Below are positions 51,999 to 61,245 of a stretch of DNA of 64,000 nucleotides, one piece after another (the stretch's first letter is position 1; every line of letters starts with the position of its first letter). The DNA is from Methylobacterium sp. Leaf104. GTDB lineage: Bacteria > Pseudomonadota > Alphaproteobacteria > Rhizobiales > Beijerinckiaceae. The notes beneath the pieces were generated by a model. It saw only the letters and a program-made list of their open reading frames with translations, was not told the origin of the DNA and did not search any database. The stretch is from positions 62,001 through 126,000 of the forward strand of contig NZ_LMMZ01000041.1 of assembly GCF_001422885.1 (NCBI RefSeq), in the 5' to 3' direction. The position numbers were made by a program, and so were the translations under genes.

Positions 51999-52888
51999 TC
52001 AAGGCGAATGTCCTGAGAGTGTCGCAGAGCGACGAGGTGGCCTTCGGGCCGGGATCGCCGCCATCAACGGACAGACCCCGAAGATCTGGATCATCCGCTT
52101 CGTGGTGTAGGCCGGAACCCGCGGGCTCATCGCTGTTCTGACCTTGGCCAAGGTCCGGGTCGGGAAGTGGGTCGCTCCCATCCAGGCCTTCCGTGTGCCG
52201 CATGGGTGCTCGACGGTCTGGCGACGGATCTTCATCGCGTCCGGCATCCGGCCGAGCCGCGCCTGCATCGCGTCGAGGACGCCCTCGTGCACCCGGCCTC
52301 TGACACGCCGCGTCTCCGCCGGCGTGCAGCGGGGCTTGCGCGCGCAATCGCGACAGGCCGTCAGGTCGCGGTCGTGGTCCATCTCGTCGCTCTCGGCCCG
52401 GCGATCGGACCGGGCCGGCCCCTTGGTCGGGTGCTGGCCGGCGGGACAGGTGCGATGGTCACGTCCGGCGTCGTCGGCGAAGTCCTGTCCCGTGAAGAGG
52501 CCACGCTTGGCATGGCCCGAGGTCGGGGTCTTTGGCACGCAGGGCAGCACGCCAGTGCCTTCGCAGGCCAGGACCTGCTCGCCGTTGAGGCAGCCCCGGT
52601 CGGCCAGATCAGCTCGATGTTGCGCGGGCTCTCGCGTTCGAGGCGCCGCCTCGACGAGACGCGGTTGAGGTAGCCGTGGAGATAGATCTTGAGCAGGATC
52701 GCCGGATGGTAGGCGGGACGGCCCGTTGCCTCCGGCACGGCGCCCGCGAAGCCGAGCGTTGTCAGATCGAGCTCATCGACGAACCCTTCGACGAGGCGAA
52801 CCGGATTGTCGGCGGTGATAGAATCGTCCAGGCGATCGGGAAGCAGCGTGATCTGCTGACGGTCCTCACCTGCGATGGAGCGCTTCAT
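51999..52888 (-). pseudogene. Decayed IS1182-family transposase
   Basis: The first part reads MKRSIAGEDRQQITLLPDRL, VPEATGRPAYHPAILLKIYL and YLNRVSSRRRLERESPRNIE, the IS1182 N terminus. After a deletion near 52560-52620 and a frame change it resumes CVPKTPTSGHAKRGLFTGQD, RRQTVEHPCGTRKAWMGATH and KRMIQIFGVCPLMAAI. The catalytic middle is gone, so it cannot transpose. It marks an old insertion between the cyclase and the reductase gene. Confidence 0.85.
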
Positions 52889-52994
52889 CCCGACCCCCAA
52901 GATCGGAACTGACCCTCTCAGATCAGCACGTTTTCGCACAGCCGGGACCCAACGCAGTCTCACGGAGCTTCTGGGAATCGGCCGAGGGGGCGGT

Positions 52995-54014
52995 TCAGAT
53001 CTCGATACAGATCTTGCCGAAGTGCCGGTTGCTCTCCTGGTGCCGGAACGCCGCGACGAGGTCTGCGAGGGGGTAGCGGCTGTCGACGATCGGGCGCAGC
53101 CCGCAGGCCTCGATGCCGCGGACCATCTCGATCTGCTGACGTCGGCTGCCGACGAGCACGCCCTGGAGGCGGATCTGCCGGAGCAGCGCCGGTACCAGCG
53201 GCAGCGGTCCGGCGACGCCCGAGAGGATGCCGATCACCGAGATGTGGCCGCCCACCCGTACGGCGGCCATCGACTGCTCCAGGGTCGCCGGACCTCCGAC
53301 GTCGAGGACGTGGTCGACCCCGCGTCCGTCAACGAGCCGCCTGGCCGTCTCGCCCCAGGTCGGATCCTTCCGATAGTTCAGGACGTGGTCGGCCCCCAGG
53401 GCGCGCAGACGCTCGAGCTTCTCCTCGCTCGATGAGGTGGCGACCACGGTGGCGCCGGCCGCCTTGGCGAACTGCAGCGCGAACAGGGAGACGCCGCCGG
53501 TTCCCTGCACGAGGACGACATCGCCGCTCTTCAGGCCCGCATCCGCGTGCAGGGCTCGCCAGGCGGTCAAGGCCGCCGTCGTCAGCGTCGCCGCCTCGGC
53601 GTGGTCCCAGCCCCGGGGCGCATGCGTGAAGGCCATCGCGGAAGCGGTGACCCGCTCGCGGGCATAGCCGTCGATACCGTCGCCCGGGACGGTCGCGAAG
53701 CCCTCCACCTGCGGGCTTCCCTCGGTCCAGCTCGGAAAGAAGGTGCTGACCACGCGGTCGCCGACCGCGAACGCGTCGACCCCAGGTCCCAACGCCTCGA
53801 CCTCGCCGGCCCCGTCCGACATCGGCACGCGCGGCTCGCTCGGCCCCCACATCCCGCTCACCACGGCGTAGTCGTGATAGTTGAGCGAGCTCGCCCGCAG
53901 GCGGACGGTGATCTCACCGGGGCCCGGCGCCGGGACGGGACGTTCCCCGAAACCGACGGCATCGAAGCCGCCCCCGGGCTGGACGATGACGGCGCGGGCT
54001 GCCGATGGGGTCAT
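52995..54014 (-). CDS. Medium-chain dehydrogenase/reductase, quinone-oxidoreductase-like
   Basis: A 339-residue NAD(P)H-dependent MDR enzyme. GroES-like domain (ASSLNYHDYAVVSGMWGPSE, PMSDGAGEVEALGPGVDAFA) and Rossmann domain (VLVQGTGGVSLFALQFAKAA) are complete. Cys ligands of the zinc-type alcohol dehydrogenases are absent, pointing to a zinc-free reductase such as quinone or enone reductase. ATG 54014 is used; upstream frame is not family-like. Divergent from the catalase-family gene. Confidence 0.85.
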   Translation of the reverse strand: MTPSAARAVIVQPGGGFDAVGFGERPVPAPGPGEITVRLRASSLNYHDYAVVSGMWGPSEPRVPMSDGAGEVEALGPGVDAFAVGDRVVSTFFPSWTEGSPQVEGFATVPGDGIDGYARERVTASAMAFTHAPRGWDHAEAATLTTAALTAWRALHADAGLKSGDVVLVQGTGGVSLFALQFAKAAGATVVATSSSEEKLERLRALGADHVLNYRKDPTWGETARRLVDGRGVDHVLDVGGPATLEQSMAAVRVGGHISVIGILSGVAGPLPLVPALLRQIRLQGVLVGSRRQQIEMVRGIEACGLRPIVDSRYPLADLVAAFRHQESNRHFGKICIEI

Positions 54015-54312
54015 GCTGTACCTGTCCGTCCCGCCGGTCGTGACGCACCGGCATTGCAGGGAGATCGGGATGGCTGCCGGCCATCTCGTGCCGATCCAGG
54101 CGTAATGGTGGCAGTGGAGACCGCGCCTGTCGAGGTCCGGCCGGCCCCTCGCGGCCCGGCGGCACCGTGGTTCGATCGCGGCCCCGATCGAGACGTTCCG
54201 CACGCTTTGGCGGGCAAACTCCGCGTTGTGTCCTGCCGTGGTTCACGCCTAAGACCGATTCCGGAACCAGCCGGTCGGCGCATCCGGCGTCGACGCTGCC
54301 TTGAGGACCACC
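54015..54312. other. Divergent promoter region, nothing specific seen
   Basis: About 300 bases between the divergent reductase and peroxidase genes. It must hold both promoters but no clear box or dyad is visible. Confidence 0.5.
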
Positions 54313-55305
54313 ATGCGTTCATCGAGCATCCAGTCCGCGTTCGCCCTCGGTGTCGCCTTTGCTTTCGCGGCCGCCACCCCGACCCTGGCCGAGGAGGCCA
54401 CGACCGCCGAGCAGACCATCAACGTCATGAACAAGCTGTTCGGAACGCATCCCGGCGCGCGCGCCAATCACGCCAAGGGCGTCGTCGCGGACGGCAGCTT
54501 CACCCCGTCGCCCGAGGCCGCGCGGATCAGCAGAGCCTCGCTGTTCCAGGGATCCGCCGTTCCGGTGACGATCCGGTTCTCGGACGCGACCGGCGTGCCG
54601 ACGATCCCCGACGGTTCGGAGAATGCCAATCCGCACGGGATGTCGCTGAAGTTCAAGCTGGTCGACGGCTCGGAGATGGACGTCGTCCTGAACGCTCTCA
54701 AGTACTTCCCGGTCGCGACCGGCGAGGAGTTCCGCGACCTGCTCCAGGCGGTCTCCGAGAGCGGGCCGGATGCGAAGAAGCCGACGGCCCTCGAACGCTT
54801 CGTGTCCACCCATCCCGCGGCCGCCACGGCCGGCGCCACGGCCCGGACGCCGTCGAGCTTGGCGCGCCAGACCTATAACGGGGTCAATGCCTTCGTCTTC
54901 GTCGACCGGGACGGCAAGCGCCAGCCGTTCCGGTTCCGCGTCGTCCCGGTCCAGGGCGAGGAGATCCTCTCGGACGAGGAAGCCGCCAAGCGCGCGCCCG
55001 ACTACCTGATGGCGGATATCGGTCCGCGCATCGCGAAGGCGCCGGCCCGCTTCACCGTCCAGGCGCAACTCGCCGCGCCCGGCGACCCGACCAACGACGC
55101 CACCAAGCCCTGGCCCGACGACCGCAGAATCGTGGACCTCGGCGTGCTGGCCGTCTCCAAGGTCGTGCCCGACAGCGCCGAAGCCGAGAAGGCGCTGCTC
55201 TTCATGCCGAACGCGCTGACGGACGGCGTCGAAGTCTCCGATGACCCGCTGATCGACGCGCGCGTGCAGGCCTACGCCGTCTCGTTCGGACGCCGCAGCC
55301 AGTAG
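54313..55305 (+). CDS. Exported catalase-family peroxidase (SrpA-like)
   Basis: A 330-residue heme enzyme of the short catalase-related family. Signal peptide (SAFALGVAFAFAAATPTLA, cut near LAE-EA); the heme-pocket region starts HPGARANHAKGVVADGSFTP (the His of catalase), then VTIRFSDATGVPTIPDGSEN and GMSLKF. The family mostly has organic-peroxide peroxidase activity rather than full catalase. GAGGA precedes the ATG at 54313. Predicted periplasmic. Confidence 0.88.
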   Translation: MRSSSIQSAFALGVAFAFAAATPTLAEEATTAEQTINVMNKLFGTHPGARANHAKGVVADGSFTPSPEAARISRASLFQGSAVPVTIRFSDATGVPTIPDGSENANPHGMSLKFKLVDGSEMDVVLNALKYFPVATGEEFRDLLQAVSESGPDAKKPTALERFVSTHPAAATAGATARTPSSLARQTYNGVNAFVFVDRDGKRQPFRFRVVPVQGEEILSDEEAAKRAPDYLMADIGPRIAKAPARFTVQAQLAAPGDPTNDATKPWPDDRRIVDLGVLAVSKVVPDSAEAEKALLFMPNALTDGVEVSDDPLIDARVQAYAVSFGRRSQ

Positions 55306-56011
55306 GTCGGGCCGTGCGCCGCCGGAGCCCGCGCAGCGCGGCGTTCCGGCGGCCGGCCGATCCGACGCACCGGCCCGGGACGCCTTCGCCGGTCCTTCGT
55401 CCGTTCCCGGCCCCGCCCGAGCCCTCGGCGGTCGCCGTCAGGCCGATCAGCATCGCGTCGGCGAAGATGGGTGCGCGCATAGGCAGGGAGCTTGGCTCAG
55501 GCCGACATCCTTGGTCATCGTCAGAGCGGCGAAGCCGGCAGTGACCCGGTCGATTCGTCGATGCCGAGCGTCGGGTCTGCTTGCCGCAGGGATCGGCGAC
55601 CACACGCTCGCGCGGATCTACCGGCAGGGCCGAAGGCCTTGCGAGCCACCCGCCTGAGCCAACCCGGCGAATCACACGCGATCGAAACCGTCGACCCGAA
55701 ACGATTCCACCTGTCGACGCAGAGCTTCCGCGTCTCGACGCGTCGAATCCGGCGATTTCGGCGCAGCCGGACCGCAAATCTCCGAGATTAGGCGAGCCAT
55801 TGCGGCGGACGTTTGCGAGCCGCGTCCGAGAAAACTCACCACAGGCGCAATCGATTACACCAAATTCGTATAATTTAGGATGATAGTTCCAAATGTGTAC
55901 AGATATTTATTCGTATCTCACTGTCGATATCTCATTTAATCAATTTTTAACCATGAATTGATTAATCCTGGCTGCGATACGGAACTTCCAAACCATCAGG
56001 CGCCGGGGGAC
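55306..56011. other. Long non-coding gap with AT-rich promoter region before gspD
   Basis: About 700 bases with no supported gene. The last 130 (from about 55850) are AT-rich (ATAATTTAGGATGATAG, TTTAATCAATTTTTAACC), unlike the surroundings, and probably hold the gspD promoter. A TTG start at 55958 is in frame with gspD but adds no signal-peptide features. Confidence 0.5.
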
Positions 56012-58516
56012 ATGGCGACACCGGCAAACATCCTCGGACGCCAGGCCCTCCTGATCGGTCTGCTCGCCGGGCTCGTGGCCGGAGCCGCCAAGGCCGCCGA
56101 TGCCGACCTCGTGTTCTCGGAGACCGGCCGCCTCGAATCCACGGGCCGCTCGCCCGATGCCCTCTCGGCCGCGCCGCCGGCGCGCAACGCCCCGGTGGTC
56201 CAGCGCGGCAGCGACCGCTTCCTCGGCAGCGAGGCGGTGCTCTCCGGTCCGCTGCCGGGCGGCCCGGTCAGCCTCAATCTGGTCGAGGTGCCGATTCCGG
56301 TGGCGGCCCAGGCCGTCCTGGCCCAGACCCTGCGGTGGAACTACACGATCGACGAGCGCGTCACCGGCACCGTGACCCTGCAGACGGCCGGTGCCGTGCG
56401 GCGCGAGACCCTGCTGGCCATGTTCGAATCCGCGCTCTCGGCGCGCGGCGCCGCCCTGCGCCGGCGCGGCGGCACCGTCGAGATTCTCCCGGCCGGCGGG
56501 CCGCCCGGGATCCTGCCGGTCCGCAGCGTGCCGGACCTCGCCGGCGAGCCCGGTGCCCGCGCCCAGGCGGTTCCCCTGCGCTGGATCTCGGCCGTCGAGA
56601 TGCAGGCGATCCTGTCCTCGGTGGCCCCCCGCGACGTGATCCTGCGGGCCGACAAGACCCGCAACATGCTGATCCTGTCCGGGGACCGGGCCCAGATCCA
56701 GGCCCTGCGCGAGACCATCGCGGTGTTCGACGTCGACTGGATGAGCGGCATGTCGACCGCGATGATCCCGGTGCGCAGCGCCAATCCCGCGGCCCTCGCC
56801 CGGGACCTCGTCCAGATCTTCAGCAGCGAGACCGCTGGCACCGGCGACATCATCCGCTTCGTGCCGAACGAGCCCCTCGGCGCCATCCTCGTGGTGAGCG
56901 CGCGCGCGGCCTATCTCGACCGCGCCCGCGCCTGGATCGGCCGTCTCGAGACCATGGCGGCCGAGCGCGAGCGCCAGCTGTTCGTCTACCGGATCCAGAA
57001 CCGCTCGGCCAGGGAGCTCGCCATCATCCTGCAGGGCGTCGTCGCAGCCGAGACCGGGGTGAGCGCCGCGATCAGCAGCACCTTCGGCGCCTATGGCGGT
57101 GGTGGATCGCTCGGTTCCGGCGCCGGAGGTTTTGGCGATGGGACCGGCATGAGCGGCGTCGGCATCAATGGCGCCGGCATGAACGGGATGGGTCCGAATT
57201 CGGGGGGCATGGGCGGCGGCTTTGGCATGGGGAACTCGGGCATGGGGAACTCGGGCATGGGGTCCTCGGGCATGGGGGCCTCGGGCATGGGATCTGCCGG
57301 CATGAATTCGGGTGGTCTGGCCTCCGGCGGCATGACCACGGGAGGCATGACCATGGGAGGCATGGGAGCCGGTGGCCCGAACGGGGGCGGGATGGGGGCC
57401 GAGGCCGGCTTCGGTGCCGCGACCGGAGGCTTCGACCTCGGCGGGCAGGCCGGGATGCCGGGGGGTGCCTACGGCGCCGGCGCGCTGTCCGCGGGGATGG
57501 CCGCGTCGAATGTCGGGCCGCGCCGTGACCAGATCGGGATCATGCCGGACGAGGCCAACAACAGCCTCGTCATCTCGGCCACCCGCAACCAGTACGACAA
57601 GATCCTCAAGATCCTGGCTCGCCTCGACGCGATGCCGACGCAGGTGCTCCTGGAGACGATCATCGCCGAGGTGACGCTCAACGACGAGCTGCGCTTCGGC
57701 GTCCAGTGGTTCCTGAAGAACGGCGGCCGGGGCCAGTTCAACCTCGCGCCGGCGGGCACCGTCGCGGCGATGGCCACGGGCGGTACGGCCGGCCTCGTGG
57801 CGGCCGCGACGCGCGGCGTGCCGGGCTTCAACTACCTTCTGAACGCCACCGACTTCAACGTCGTGGTGAACGCCCTGCAGGGCGTCACCCGGGTGAACGT
57901 GATCTCCTCGCCCAACCTCACCGTGATGGACAACCGCACGGCCAAGCTCCAGGTCGGCGACCAGGTGCCGATCGTGAAGCAGACGGGACAGAGCGCGCTG
58001 GCGGCGGGGGCGCCGATCCTCAACCAGATCGAGATGAAGGACACCGGCGTCATCCTCTCGGTGACGCCGCGGGTGAACAAGAACGGCCTCGTGGTGCTCG
58101 ACATCAACCAGGAGGTCAGCGACGTGGTCCCGACCACCACCTCCTCGATCAACTCGCCGACGATCCGCCAGCGCCGGGTCGCCACCAGCATCGCGGTGCA
58201 GGACGGGCACAGCCTCGCCATCGGCGGCCTGGTGCAGGAGAAGGCGCTGATCACCAACGAGAGCCTGCCGGTGCTGGGCGACCTGCCGCTGATCGGGCCG
58301 GCCTTCCGCAACCGGGTCGACAGCCGGGTGCGCACCGAGCTGATCATCTTCATCCGCCCGCGCGTCATCCGCGGCACCGCGGATGCCGACCGCATCAGCC
58401 AGGATTTTCGCGAGCAGGTCCGGGCGATGATGCCGGTGCGTCCCGTGCCGGCCCCCCGGCCGCTCGCCGCCACGCCCTATGGCCCGCCGGGCGTCCTGCG
58501 CCGCGCGATGGACTGA
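56012..58516 (+). CDS. gspD: Type II secretion secretin GspD
   Basis: An 834-residue outer-membrane secretin. Signal peptide (RQALLIGLLAGLVAGAAKAA), N0 domain (VEVPIPVAAQAVLAQTLRWN), N1-N3 domains, then the C-terminal secretin domain with VPIVKQTGQSA, GVILSVTPRVNKNGLVVLDI and VQDGHSLAIGGLVQEKALIT. Residues about 360-500 are a Gly/Met/Ser-rich low-complexity insert of about 140 residues with tandem GMGxS repeats, unusual in length for the family. ATG 56012 fits the signal peptide; TTG 55958 is an alternative. No dedicated pilotin or gspC is seen upstream. Confidence 0.9.
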   Translation: MATPANILGRQALLIGLLAGLVAGAAKAADADLVFSETGRLESTGRSPDALSAAPPARNAPVVQRGSDRFLGSEAVLSGPLPGGPVSLNLVEVPIPVAAQAVLAQTLRWNYTIDERVTGTVTLQTAGAVRRETLLAMFESALSARGAALRRRGGTVEILPAGGPPGILPVRSVPDLAGEPGARAQAVPLRWISAVEMQAILSSVAPRDVILRADKTRNMLILSGDRAQIQALRETIAVFDVDWMSGMSTAMIPVRSANPAALARDLVQIFSSETAGTGDIIRFVPNEPLGAILVVSARAAYLDRARAWIGRLETMAAERERQLFVYRIQNRSARELAIILQGVVAAETGVSAAISSTFGAYGGGGSLGSGAGGFGDGTGMSGVGINGAGMNGMGPNSGGMGGGFGMGNSGMGNSGMGSSGMGASGMGSAGMNSGGLASGGMTTGGMTMGGMGAGGPNGGGMGAEAGFGAATGGFDLGGQAGMPGGAYGAGALSAGMAASNVGPRRDQIGIMPDEANNSLVISATRNQYDKILKILARLDAMPTQVLLETIIAEVTLNDELRFGVQWFLKNGGRGQFNLAPAGTVAAMATGGTAGLVAAATRGVPGFNYLLNATDFNVVVNALQGVTRVNVISSPNLTVMDNRTAKLQVGDQVPIVKQTGQSALAAGAPILNQIEMKDTGVILSVTPRVNKNGLVVLDINQEVSDVVPTTTSSINSPTIRQRRVATSIAVQDGHSLAIGGLVQEKALITNESLPVLGDLPLIGPAFRNRVDSRVRTELIIFIRPRVIRGTADADRISQDFREQVRAMMPVRPVPAPRPLAATPYGPPGVLRRAMD
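57224..57313 (+). repeat. Tandem 15-bp repeats coding GMGxS in gspD
   Basis: Units of the form GGCATGGGGAACTCG recur back to back (57224 onward), diverging gradually (TCCTCG, GCCTCG, then ATGAATTCG). Slippage can change copy number and so the length of the secretin insert. Confidence 0.8.
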
Positions 58517-58833
58517 GCCCGGCCGCGGGCGTCGCGGGGGCTCGAGCGTCGTCCGCTGGGGCGTCGTGACGGAGGGTTTCGACAGGATTCGGAAGGTCGG
58601 ACGGTGCGCCCATCGGCGCGCGATGAAGCAGCGCCCCACGGTCGGGTCGTGTGGACCGCGGCCGTCGCCGGGGTGCCGACGTGAGCCAACTTCGCCGTCC
58701 GGTGCAGGGCGATCGAGCCAGCGTTCGCGCTGTCGCCGATCACCGCCACCGACTGGCGCCAAGGGCCGCTTCCCGCCCGTCCCACAGCGCCACCCAACGA
58801 GGCCCGTCGCGTTTCGCCCCCCGGGTCGTCCGC
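58517..58833. other. Convergent gap between gspD and the GspC/N-like gene
   Basis: About 320 GC-rich bases with no supported gene or clear terminator. Confidence 0.5.
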
Positions 58834-59460
58834 TCAGCGCCCGGGCGGGTCGATCGCGATGAGCCGCACCGGCGCGACGGCGCGCAGCGGAACCGGGGCG
58901 GCCTCGGGCCGGGACGGGGCTTCGCCGGGGCCGAGGGTCGGGCGCAGGCCCGGGGCGTCCGGCCCCGGATGGCGCGGCGACGGGCGCAGGGCGACCGGGG
59001 CGCCGAGATACGCGAGGGTGTAGCGGCGGCCGGCATCGGCCACCACCACCGCCTCGGGCTCCACCGAGACGAGGCGCCACGCCCCCTGTCCCTCGCCGGG
59101 GGCGAGCCAGGCCGGCGCGCCGGTGCCGTCCGAGACGAGGGCACGGCGCGCGCCGGCCTCGATCAGGATGCCCCGCACCGACAGCATCGTCGGCGGGGCC
59201 GCCTCGGCGGTGAGGTCCGCCCGGCTGCCCCGCGCCGTCCAGGGCCGGCGCTCCGGGTCGAACACCGGCGCGGCCACGGCCGCCCCGGTCTCGGCCGCCG
59301 CGAGGGCGGCGAGATCGAGGGGCGGCGGCCCGGGCGGTGCCGGCGGCACGGAGGCGTCGACGGGCCAGAACCCGGCCGCCAGGGTCGCGATGCCGGCCAG
59401 ACCGAGAAGCCCGAGGGAGACCGGGTGGATCGTCCGGTTCCGGGACCGGGCGGCGCTCAT
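58834..59460 (-). CDS. Type II secretion GspC/GspN-like inner-membrane protein
   Basis: A 208-residue protein: one N-terminal membrane helix (VSLGLLGLAGIATLAAGFWP), a Pro/Ala linker, then a compact domain (RGILIEAGARRALVSDGTGA, WRLVSVEPEAVVVADAGRRY) like the homology region of GspC that contacts the secretin. It could equally be annotated GspN. Last of the minus-strand gspLM operon, overlapping gspM by ATGA; convergent with gspD. Confidence 0.7.
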   Translation of the reverse strand: MSAARSRNRTIHPVSLGLLGLAGIATLAAGFWPVDASVPPAPPGPPPLDLAALAAAETGAAVAAPVFDPERRPWTARGSRADLTAEAAPPTMLSVRGILIEAGARRALVSDGTGAPAWLAPGEGQGAWRLVSVEPEAVVVADAGRRYTLAYLGAPVALRPSPRHPGPDAPGLRPTLGPGEAPSRPEAAPVPLRAVAPVRLIAIDPPGR

Positions 59461-60002
59461 CGCCCGGATCCCACGGTGTCGGCCGGTGGAGCCGCGAGCG
59501 CACCACGGAGGGACAGGGAGAGCCGCATCACCGTGGGCCAGCCCGCCTCGGGCTCGGCCGGGCGCAGGGCCGACAGATCGGCGGTCTCGACCACGGCCAG
59601 GGGCGTTTGGGTCTCCAGGGCGAGGAGCAGGCCGTGCAGGCCTTCCGTCGTGCCGCGCAGGGTGGCGGCGAGGCGCGGCGCGGTGGGCCGCTCGGCGTCG
59701 CGCTCGAGGCGGGTTTCGTCGAGGAGGACCGCCCGGTCCGCCGCGAGACCGTCGAGCCGGGTCCGGAAGGCGGCGAGCAGGGCCGCCTCGTCCGTCCCCC
59801 ACAGGGGCGCGGGCGGGGCCGGCCGGTTCGCCGCCGCGCGGGTGCGGGCGAGGAGCGCCCGGCTGCCGGCGATCTGTTCGTCCGCCTCGCGGACATCGCC
59901 CAGAGCCTGCGCCAGGAGCCACGCGCCGGCCGCCACGGCGAGGCCGAGGAGGAGCAGGGCGCCGAGGCGCCCCCGCAGCAGGCCGGGAAGGTCGATGGTC
60001 AT
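59457..60002 (-). CDS. gspM: Type II secretion assembly protein GspM
   Basis: A 181-residue GspM-type protein: single membrane helix (LLLLGLAVAAGAWLLAQALG), short coiled stretch, and a ferredoxin-like periplasmic domain (RLAATLRGTTEGLHGLLLAL). GspM supports the inner-membrane platform with GspL. It lies 13 bases after gspL and overlaps the GspC/N-like gene by four bases. Confidence 0.78.
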   Translation of the reverse strand: MTIDLPGLLRGRLGALLLLGLAVAAGAWLLAQALGDVREADEQIAGSRALLARTRAAANRPAPPAPLWGTDEAALLAAFRTRLDGLAADRAVLLDETRLERDAERPTAPRLAATLRGTTEGLHGLLLALETQTPLAVVETADLSALRPAEPEAGWPTVMRLSLSLRGALAAPPADTVGSGR

Positions 60003-60015
60003 CGGCGGGTCCGGA

Positions 60016-61110
60016 TCATGGGCGCAGCCGGGTCGGGCCGCCGACGGGGTCGGCCCAGGCGCGTGCCATCAGGCCGACGACGAGGCGCCCGGCCGCCGCG
60101 TCCTGCTCGCTCACGACCACGGGGCCGAGCCCGGGAGCGCTCCGCAGGGCTCGCAGCGTGCCGTCGATCTCGGGGGTCCGCAGGGTCGCCGCGGCCCCCT
60201 CCGGCCCGAGATGGAGGGTCTCGGCGAAGGCGTTCCCTGGCAGGGCCTGGGCCAGGCCGGACCACAGAACCGCCAGCGGTGGGCGGGTTGCGCGCTCCGC
60301 CGCCAGCGCGACGGCCAGGGCCTGGACGGGCGCCGGGAACCGCGGCGGGGCGGCCCGGCGCGCGTCGAACGTGGCGGTTTCCAGGGCGCCGAGGGTCGCC
60401 TCCTGATGCGCGCGCAGCAACCCGAACGCCGCCAGTGCGAGGAGGCCGGCCAGGGCCAGGGCGGCGCCGTCGGCCCAGGTCAGGCTCCGCAGCAGGCGCG
60501 GGATCGGGCGGGCGCCGCCGCTCAGGAGATCCACCGGCAGCGCACGATCCTCGGAGGCGCCGACGCCGACGGAATCGACCTGCAGCCCGGCCCGGGCCAG
60601 CACCGCCAGGATCGGATCGAGGCGCGCGCGCTTGAGGATGACGTGACGAACCCGCAGACCGGCCTCGTCCTCGCCCTCGACGAACCAGTCGGCATGGATT
60701 CCGGCGACCCGGAACGGCGTCGTCGCCTCGAGCTCCTGGGCCAGCACCGCCCGCATCCGCGGCAAGGCGGCGGCCGGCAGGTGCAGGCTGCGCAGGAAAC
60801 AGGCGGCCGGATCGACCAGGATGGCGACCGAGACGGCTTTGCGCCCCGTGCCCCGGATCGCCGCGAGGCGCTCCGAGAGGTCGTCGGCTTCGGCCGCCAG
60901 GCTGTAGCGTCGGGGCGGCTCGCTGCGCCGGTCGAACAGGGTGAGGGCGCGGTCCGCGCCGGGAGGCCCGAGATGCAGGGCGAGGTCGCTGCGGCCCGGC
61001 GCGGAACGGTCCTCGGCACCGACCACGCCGCCGAGCTCGCCGGCCCACCAGGCCAGGGCCGCCTCGATCCTCTGGCCGGCCTCGGCCAGGCCGCCGACGT
61101 ATCCGCTCAA
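60016..61110 (-). CDS. gspL: Type II secretion platform protein GspL
   Basis: A 364-residue GspL-like bitopic protein. The N-terminal actin-like cytosolic domain (LALHLGPPGADRALTLFDRR, RMRAVLAQELEATTPFRVAG) would recruit the GspE ATPase; one membrane helix at about 215-232 (ALALAGLLALAAFGLLRAH) precedes the periplasmic domain. The start is TTG 61110, the only start codon with a ribosome site (GGAG) near the expected N terminus. Divergent from gspE, so the ATPase and its anchor are transcribed back to back. Confidence 0.8.
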   Translation of the reverse strand: MSGYVGGLAEAGQRIEAALAWWAGELGGVVGAEDRSAPGRSDLALHLGPPGADRALTLFDRRSEPPRRYSLAAEADDLSERLAAIRGTGRKAVSVAILVDPAACFLRSLHLPAAALPRMRAVLAQELEATTPFRVAGIHADWFVEGEDEAGLRVRHVILKRARLDPILAVLARAGLQVDSVGVGASEDRALPVDLLSGGARPIPRLLRSLTWADGAALALAGLLALAAFGLLRAHQEATLGALETATFDARRAAPPRFPAPVQALAVALAAERATRPPLAVLWSGLAQALPGNAFAETLHLGPEGAAATLRTPEIDGTLRALRSAPGLGPVVVSEQDAAAGRLVVGLMARAWADPVGGPTRLRP

Positions 61111-61245
61111 CGGGGCGCTCCGGAAACGGCCGCGCGGGGCGGGGCGGCGAGACGCAATCTTTACGGTTCCGGTGGTTTCATTTGCCTTAAGTCGCGCGGG
61201 TCGGCGGCCCGCCGCCTCAACCTGCCGTGGAACCGGACTTCCCGC

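Noticed and set aside
57091..57363. Antisense peptide rich in PMPE repeats inside gspD
   Set aside because: Simply the reverse complement of the GMGxS repeat; no start context.
55940..59506. Long minus-strand frame of 1188 codons antisense to gspD
   Set aside because: Low-complexity Arg/Gly/His translation typical of GC-rich antisense frames; gspD on the plus strand is clearly coding.
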